Shown: piece by piece, positions 6,233 through 9,948 of the stretch
How the letters are laid out: each line of letters starts with the position of its first letter
Position numbering within the stretch: position 1 is the stretch's first letter
From: Pedosphaera sp.
GTDB lineage: Bacteria > Verrucomicrobiota > Verrucomicrobiae > Limisphaerales > Pedosphaeraceae
Length of the DNA stretch: 9,948 nt
Assembly (NCBI GenBank): GCA_028293265.1
Contig: JAQGPB010000443.1
Location: 1 to 9,948 of the forward strand
Reading direction: 5' to 3'
Position numbers and translations under genes: made by a program
The notes under the pieces: model-generated
Seen by the model: only the letters and a program-made list of their open reading frames with translations
Databases searched by the model: none
What the model was told of the DNA's origin: nothing

Positions 6233-6796
6233 TTACCGCCTGCTCCCCACCTGCTTGTACCGAAAACAATCCACCGAATGATCGTTCACCATGCCCGTCG
6301 CTTGCATCATGGCGTAACAGATCGTCGAGCCTACGAATTTGAATCCGCGCCGCAGCAGGTCCTTGCTCATCGCATCCGACTCCGCGGTGCGCGCGGGCAA
6401 TTCCTTGAATGAGCACCGCTGGTTCACGAGGGGCTTGCCGCCGGTGAATTGCCAAATATAGGCGTCGAAACTGCCGAACTCCTTTTGCACGGCGAGAAAG
6501 GCTTTTGCATTTTGGATGGTCGCCGCAATCTTGAGCCGGTTGCGCACGATGCCGGGGTCGGCGAGCAGTTGCGCCACCTTGCGGTCGCCATAGCGCGCCA
6601 CCTTGGCCGGGTCGAACTGGTCAAACACCTCGCGGTAACGGGCGCGCTTTTTGAGGATGATGTCCCAGCTCAACCCCGCCTGCGCGCCTTCCAAGATCAG
6701 GAACTCGAACCAGGTCCGGTCGTCATGCACCGGCACGCCCCATTCTTCATCGTGATAGGGAATAGACCATTCGTTGCGCGCCCAACCGCATCTCAT
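6233..6796 (-). CDS. tag: DNA-3-methyladenine glycosylase I (Tag)
   Basis: This cytosolic base-excision repair enzyme removes 3-methyladenine from alkylated DNA. From the ATG at 6796 it has 187 residues, the same length as E. coli Tag. It starts MRCGWARNEW and contains YHDEEWGVP, then FLILEGAQAGLSW with the conserved Glu of the base-binding pocket. LKKRARYREVFDQFDPAKVA and GIVRNRLKI follow, and then RRGFKFVGSTICYAMMQATG and VNDHSVDC. The zinc-snap ligands of the family are all present: Cys in RCGW, His in YHDEE, and His and Cys in DHSVDC. An in-frame GTG at 6811 would add five residues (MNSPK); the ATG fits the family start better. It is divergent from the membrane-protein gene, and two dyads lie in the shared upstream region. 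No adaptive-response gene (ada, alkA) is next to it. Confidence 0.96.
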   Translation of the reverse strand: MRCGWARNEWSIPYHDEEWGVPVHDDRTWFEFLILEGAQAGLSWDIILKKRARYREVFDQFDPAKVARYGDRKVAQLLADPGIVRNRLKIAATIQNAKAFLAVQKEFGSFDAYIWQFTGGKPLVNQRCSFKELPARTAESDAMSKDLLRRGFKFVGSTICYAMMQATGMVNDHSVDCFRYKQVGSRR

Positions 6797-6808
6797 TTTC
6801 GGCGAATT

Positions 6809-6821
6809 CACTCACTGAGTG
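6809..6821. promoter_or_regulatory. Perfect 13-nt dyad just upstream of tag
   Basis: CACTCA-C-TGAGTG is a perfect inverted repeat with a single central base, 12 nt upstream of the tag ATG at 6796. It overlaps the alternative GTG start. As DNA it could bind a dimeric regulator; as RNA the loop is too tight for a stable full hairpin. It is short enough to be chance. Confidence 0.3.
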
Positions 6822-6830
6822 TCGCGGAAA

Positions 6831-6851
6831 TAATTTTGGAACTCAAAATTA
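6831..6851. promoter_or_regulatory. Perfect 8-bp-arm dyad between divergent tag and membrane-protein genes
   Basis: Arms TAATTTTG (6831-6838) and CAAAATTA (6844-6851) are exact reverse complements around a 5-nt centre, GAACT. The element is AT-rich and lies 35 nt from the tag ATG and about 85 nt from the membrane-protein ATG. It could be an operator serving both genes. A terminator is less likely because neither strand has a GC-rich stem or a following T-run. Confidence 0.4.
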
Positions 6852-6885
6852 AAATACGATCGCAATGCTGGAAATTCGGGTTTGC

Positions 6886-6915
6886 TTGACTTTTTTAACG
6901 GTGCATGGCTTTAGT
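6886..6915 (+). promoter_or_regulatory. Candidate promoter of the small membrane-protein gene
   Basis: TTGACT (6886-6891) is followed after 18 nt by TTTAGT (6910-6915), matching the consensus at 5/6 and 4/6 positions. The transcript would start near 6922, which lies after the upstream ATG at 6905 but before the ATG at 6935 and its ribosome binding site. This supports the shorter reading of the gene. Confidence 0.3.
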
Positions 6916-6924
6916 TGGCTTATC

Positions 6925-6929
6925 GGGAG
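6925..6929 (+). promoter_or_regulatory. Shine-Dalgarno GGGAG that decides the start of the membrane-protein gene
   Basis: GGGAG ends five bases before the ATG at 6935, a good spacing. The longer alternative start at 6905 is preceded only by TTTTTTAACGGTGC. This is the only well-formed ribosome binding site among the genes of the window. Confidence 0.55.
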
Positions 6930-6934
6930 TGCCA

Positions 6935-7339
6935 ATGCGAAGATGGCTCATTTCATTCGGTTGCTGTGTAGGTGCGATTTTTATAACGATCGCATTGACG
7001 TTATTCTTTGCTTGGTTTTGTGACTTTGCGTTTGGGCTGGTCTTTGGCCGCGTAACCTTGGGAATATTGTGGTTCTTATCCATCATCTGGGCGTTTTATG
7101 ACCACGAACGCATGCGTGTCTGGCGCTTTTATACCGGGCTGCCGGGGAAATCCGCTCTCTTTCTATTTTTATTCCTGCTGTTCGGCTGGACAATTGTCTT
7201 TCCTTGGTATTTGAGTTTGAGGTTTAGGATTATGGCGGGAACCGCACGCTTGCGCGACGAATATAAGCCATGGCAAATGACCGATGATCACATTGGCCCG
7301 AATGGACTGGTTCAACCGTGGCGAGGGCGGAAGTTGTAA
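6935..7339 (+). CDS. Small three-helix inner-membrane protein of unknown function
   Basis: The 134-residue product is not recognised. It has three hydrophobic segments at about 4-27, 31-54 and 71-95, rich in Phe and Trp (FFAWFCDFAFG, LFLFLFLLFGW), joined by a short basic, aromatic loop (YDHERMRVWRFYTGLPGK). It ends with a soluble polar tail of about 40 residues (RLRDEYKPWQMTDDHIGPNGLVQPWRG). No catalytic motif or signal cleavage site is visible. The ATG at 6935 was preferred over the in-frame ATG at 6905 (ten more residues, MALVGLSGVP) because it has a GGGAG ribosome binding site and the candidate promoter lies between them. It is a single gene, divergent from tag. An inverted repeat GAAGTT-GT-AACTTC spans its stop codon but has no T-tract. 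Confidence 0.7.
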   Translation: MRRWLISFGCCVGAIFITIALTLFFAWFCDFAFGLVFGRVTLGILWFLSIIWAFYDHERMRVWRFYTGLPGKSALFLFLFLLFGWTIVFPWYLSLRFRIMAGTARLRDEYKPWQMTDDHIGPNGLVQPWRGRKL

Positions 7340-7415
7340 CTTCGGAGCCTTCTTCATCGTATAATAAACAGCTCCCAATCTGCCGGCGGTTTGCCTATGC
7401 TACGTAAACGCGTCA

Positions 7416-7438
7416 ATCGTATATCGTAAATCGTAAAT
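7416..7438. repeat. Heptamer tandem repeat upstream of the amidase gene
   Basis: Three heptamers lie head to tail, ATCGTAT (7416-7422), ATCGTAA (7423-7429) and ATCGTAA (7430-7436), followed by AT. They end 13 nt before the amidase ATG, so they lie in its promoter or leader. Read on the minus strand the tract encodes a recurring LRFTIYD-like string. It is distinct in unit from the octamer repeat at the left edge. Confidence 0.75.
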
Positions 7439-7451
7439 TCCAAACTCCGCT

Positions 7452-9155
7452 ATGCGCCGCCTCATCCATTTTACAGCCTTCCTGGCTCTCTGCCTTGCTT
7501 CTCAAAAGGCTCTGCACGCCCAGAACAATGCAAACACCGACGCCGTGAAAACCAATGCCATCAACCGCGAAACCGTCACCCAGGCGCAGAAAATGATCGG
7601 CCTCGATTTTTCCGACGCCAAGGTTGATCTCATGCTCCCGGGTCTGAACGGCCAACTGGATGACTACGCCCAGCTCCGCAAATTTCCGCTCCCCAACAGT
7701 GTCCCGTCCGCGATGCTTTTCAATCCCATCCCGGTGGGCATGAAGTTTGAAACTGTCCGCAAAAAATTCCTCCTCAGTTCGCCCGGCAAGGTGAAATTGC
7801 CCGATAATATTGATGAACTCGCGTTTTATTCCATCGGACAGCTTTCCGCGCTCATCCAATCCCGCCGGCTCACATCGGAAACGCTTACGCACCTCTGCCT
7901 TGATCGCCTCAAGAAATACGGGCCCAAGCTCGAATGCGTCGTCACGCTCACCGAAGACCTCGCATTGGAACAGGCCCGGCGCGCTGACAGCGAAATCGCC
8001 GCCGGACATTATCGCGGCCCGCTGCATGGCATTCCTTATGGTGCCAAGGACTTGCTCGCGACCAAGGGCATCAAGACCACCTGGGGTTCCGCGCCCTACC
8101 AGGATCAGGTGATTGCTGAAGACGCCGAGGTCATCAAGCGTCTCGAAGCCGCCGGCGCGGTGCTCGTGGCCAAACTTACGCTGGGCGAACTCGCGATGGG
8201 CGAAACCTGGTATGGCGGCATGACGCGCAATCCGTGGAATCTTAAGCAGGGTTCGAGCGGCTCTTCCGCCGGGCCGGCGGCGGCGACCGCAGCCGGGTTG
8301 GTGCCGTTCGCGATTGGTTCGGAAACGCACGGCTCGATAGTTTCTCCATGCGAACGTTGCGGCGTCACCGGGTTGCGCCCGACTTATGGCCGCGTGAGCC
8401 GCACCGGGGCGATGAGCCTGAGTTCGTCCATGGACAAGCTCGGCCCGATTGCCCGCACGGTCGAGGATTGCGCGATTGTCTTCAATGCCATTTACGGTCC
8501 CGACGGCGTTGACCAGACGCTTTACGACGCGCCGTTCAATTATAACCCCCGGTTGAAATGGCAAAAACTTCGCATTGGCTATCTCGCGAACGATTTCGAG
8601 AAAGAGAAAGGCGCAAGCCGCACAAATTCAATGGCCGCGCTGGACAAGCTGCGTTCCCTGGGCGCGAAACTTGTTCCAGTCGAACTGCCCAAGTTGCCCG
8701 CCGAGGCGATTTCGTTTGTGCTGGAAGTGGAAGGCGCGGCGGCGTTCGACGACCTCACACGCAGCCAGCGCGATGACCTGATGAAGCAGCAGAAGCGCGG
8801 CGCGTGGCCCAATATTTTCCGCACCGCGCGGTTCATCCCGGCCGTTGAATACATCCAGGCCAACCGCATCCGTTACCAGCTCATCCAGGAAACCGCGCGC
8901 GCATTGCGGGACGTGGACGTGCTCGTCTCGCCCACCTTCGCCGGGGAATGCCATCTCATCACGAATCTTACCGGCCAGCCTTGCGTGGTCGTGCCGGACG
9001 GTTTCAAGCCAGACGGCACGCCCACTGCGATCTGTTTCTTGGGAAATCTTTTTCACGAAGCCGAAGCCTTGGAAGTCGCCAAAGCTTATCAAGACGCAAC
9101 TGGTTTTCAGAATCAGCATCCGGATCTGGAAAAAATCGCGTCTTCAGCAAACTAA
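7452..9155 (+). CDS. Exported amidase-signature family hydrolase
   Basis: The 567-residue enzyme belongs to the amidase signature family, which hydrolyses amide bonds with a Ser-cisSer-Lys triad. A signal peptide (MRRLIHFTAFLALCLASQKALHAQ) indicates export, unusual for GatA-like members. Residues 25-120 form an extension, then the catalytic domain begins near FYSIGQLSALIQSRRLTSE. The Lys is K199 in GIPYGAKDLLATKG. The serine-rich motif GSSGSSAGPAAATAAG (267-282) supplies the cis-serine, best aligned as S271, and the nucleophile is S295 in GSETHGSIVSP. The 24-residue spacing between the two serines equals that in known family members. GVTGLRPTYGRVSR and SMDKLGPIARTVEDC follow as expected. The motif replaces the usual GGSIRxP by HGSIVSP, so substrate preference may differ from standard amidases; the substrate is unknown. 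It is not next to gatB or gatC, so a tRNA amidotransferase role is unlikely. It starts at ATG 7452 without a Shine-Dalgarno sequence and appears to be a single transcription unit. Confidence 0.95.
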   Translation: MRRLIHFTAFLALCLASQKALHAQNNANTDAVKTNAINRETVTQAQKMIGLDFSDAKVDLMLPGLNGQLDDYAQLRKFPLPNSVPSAMLFNPIPVGMKFETVRKKFLLSSPGKVKLPDNIDELAFYSIGQLSALIQSRRLTSETLTHLCLDRLKKYGPKLECVVTLTEDLALEQARRADSEIAAGHYRGPLHGIPYGAKDLLATKGIKTTWGSAPYQDQVIAEDAEVIKRLEAAGAVLVAKLTLGELAMGETWYGGMTRNPWNLKQGSSGSSAGPAAATAAGLVPFAIGSETHGSIVSPCERCGVTGLRPTYGRVSRTGAMSLSSSMDKLGPIARTVEDCAIVFNAIYGPDGVDQTLYDAPFNYNPRLKWQKLRIGYLANDFEKEKGASRTNSMAALDKLRSLGAKLVPVELPKLPAEAISFVLEVEGAAAFDDLTRSQRDDLMKQQKRGAWPNIFRTARFIPAVEYIQANRIRYQLIQETARALRDVDVLVSPTFAGECHLITNLTGQPCVVVPDGFKPDGTPTAICFLGNLFHEAEALEVAKAYQDATGFQNQHPDLEKIASSAN

Positions 9156-9178
9156 ACACGTCCATTGGCAACGGTTCG

Positions 9179-9203
9179 GCGTGCATTCTGCAGCACGCTT
9201 CTT
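9179..9203 (+). terminator. Probable hairpin terminator after the amidase gene
   Basis: GCGTGC (9179-9184) pairs with GCACGC (9193-9198) around an 8-nt loop, giving a six-pair GC-rich stem that a G-T pair can extend. It is followed by TTCTT. It begins 23 nt after the amidase stop codon. The T-tract is short and interrupted, so efficiency is uncertain. Confidence 0.45.
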
Positions 9204-9264
9204 GATCTGGTTAACTGAAATAAAAAAGTTTCCTGTCGCCAGCAAAATATGGTCAGGTATTGCC

Positions 9265-9293
9265 TTGAATTTTTTTAGAGCGCCTGCTTTGAT
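9265..9293 (+). promoter_or_regulatory. Candidate promoter of the GloVer-repeat gene
   Basis: TTGAAT (9265-9270) and TTTGAT (9288-9293) are separated by 17 nt and each match the sigma70 consensus at four of six positions. Transcription would begin near 9300, leaving a leader of about 28 nt before the ATG at 9328. Confidence 0.25.
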
Positions 9294-9327
9294 GCCATAC
9301 AGACGGGCAAATCAATTATCAGAAACC

Positions 9328-9948
9328 ATGGAACCGCACCCCCTTTGCTTGAACATTCGTCTGCGTCATTTCGTCCAGTTAATACTCGCTGCCGGATTTG
9401 TTTTATTTTTGACCGCTCCCTTTCCCGCCATCGCGCAATATGTGACTTTGACGACCCTCTATGGCTTCACCGGCGGCGATGATGGCAGCGGTTTGACAGG
9501 TTCATTGATCTCAGGACTCGATGGGAATTTATATGGCGCGACCCCAGATGGAGGAACGAATGGCCATCTAGGTTCCATATTCAAGCTTTCGCCGGACGGC
9601 AAATTCACGACGATTTATTCCTTCGCATCCACGAATTTTGGACGCATATCATCCATTCAAAGCCAGGGCAAAGATCAAGCGATTTATGGCAATACCATGA
9701 TTGGAGGAACCAACGGAAGTCCTGGGACGATCTTCAAGTTCACGCTCGATGGCACACTGAACACCCTCTATAATTCCGCGGGAGACAGCAATACGTTTTT
9801 GCTGGGGAACTTGTTTGAAGGCAATGATGGAAATGTTTATGGCACAACCGTATTGGGCGGCGATTATGGGGGCGGCTCCGTTTTCATGCTCAATCAGGCG
9901 GGCATTCTTACCACCCTGCACAGCTTCCCGGCCAAAACTAATGCGGCA
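9328..9948 (+). CDS. GloVer-type tandem-repeat secreted protein, 3' end cut off by the window
   Basis: The frame from ATG 9328 stays open for 207 codons to the window edge. A basic N-terminus (RLRHF) and a hydrophobic segment (about 16-36, ending FPAIAQ) form a signal peptide. About 50-residue repeats follow: LTTLYGFTG at 41, FTTIYSFAS at 93, LNTLYNSAG at 144 and LTTLHSFPA at 194. Each is followed by a DGNLYG- or DGNVYG-like and a GSIFKL-, GTIFKF- or GSVFML-like element. This is the pattern of TIGR03803 'choice-of-anchor' proteins (GloVer repeat, known from Gloeobacter and Verrucomicrobia), predicted to fold as beta-propeller-like surface or secreted proteins with a C-terminal sorting anchor. 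The anchor would lie beyond the window. The second repeat deviates (DQAIYGNTMIGG). No Shine-Dalgarno sequence precedes the start. Function is unknown. Confidence 0.9.
   Translation, partial: MEPHPLCLNIRLRHFVQLILAAGFVLFLTAPFPAIAQYVTLTTLYGFTGGDDGSGLTGSLISGLDGNLYGATPDGGTNGHLGSIFKLSPDGKFTTIYSFASTNFGRISSIQSQGKDQAIYGNTMIGGTNGSPGTIFKFTLDGTLNTLYNSAGDSNTFLLGNLFEGNDGNVYGTTVLGGDYGGGSVFMLNQAGILTTLHSFPAKTNAA

Noticed and set aside
7413..8564. Long open frame of 383 codons on the minus strand opposite the amidase gene
   Set aside because: It is the mirror of a strongly coding, codon-biased plus-strand gene with full amidase motifs. Its own translation has no recognisable domain and its end runs into the heptamer repeat.

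Overview
The window most likely comes from a Gram-negative member of the Verrucomicrobiota or a close PVC relative. The lineage is inferred from protein types, not from a marker gene. The right edge carries the start of a GloVer-type tandem-repeat protein. There is also a secreted PQQ-like propeller, a secreted amidase of the GSSGSSAGPA type and a His/Gly-rich secreted protein. Genes are moderately GC-rich with AT-richer spacers, and most starts lack a clear Shine-Dalgarno sequence. No rRNA, tRNA, CRISPR array, transposase or phage gene was seen.

Layout. (1) 1-136: non-coding, with a GGG-rich octamer tandem repeat and a weak hairpin. (2) 137-2855, minus strand: a two-gene efflux operon, a MacA/HlyD-type periplasmic adaptor followed 13 nt later by a MacB-type ABC permease. 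The ATPase is not in the window. (3) 2856-3220: divergent intergenic region with a perfect dyad and candidate promoters in both directions. (4) 3221-4444, plus: secreted PQQ-like beta-propeller protein. (5) 4487-5716, minus and convergent with (4): secreted protein with a helical-repeat N-terminal half and a Trp/Phe-, Arg/Asp- and finally Gly/His-rich tail. (6) 5880-6095, plus: small RHH-like antitoxin overlapped by what looks like the first seven codons of a lost toxin. (7) 6233-6796, minus: DNA-3-methyladenine glycosylase I (tag). (8) 6935-7339, plus: small three-helix membrane protein, separated from tag by two perfect dyads. (9) 7452-9155, plus: exported amidase-signature hydrolase, preceded by a heptamer tandem repeat. 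(10) 9328 to the window end, plus: 5' part of a GloVer repeat protein.

How the genes relate. Only the adaptor and permease form a clear functional unit, an envelope export pump. The other genes are single transcription units. Four of them carry export signals, so the region is rich in envelope and secreted functions, but nothing ties them into one pathway. I found no convincing new multi-gene system. The best leads are the decayed toxin-antitoxin pair, the dyads in the divergent spacers, the two short tandem repeats and the low-complexity secreted protein.
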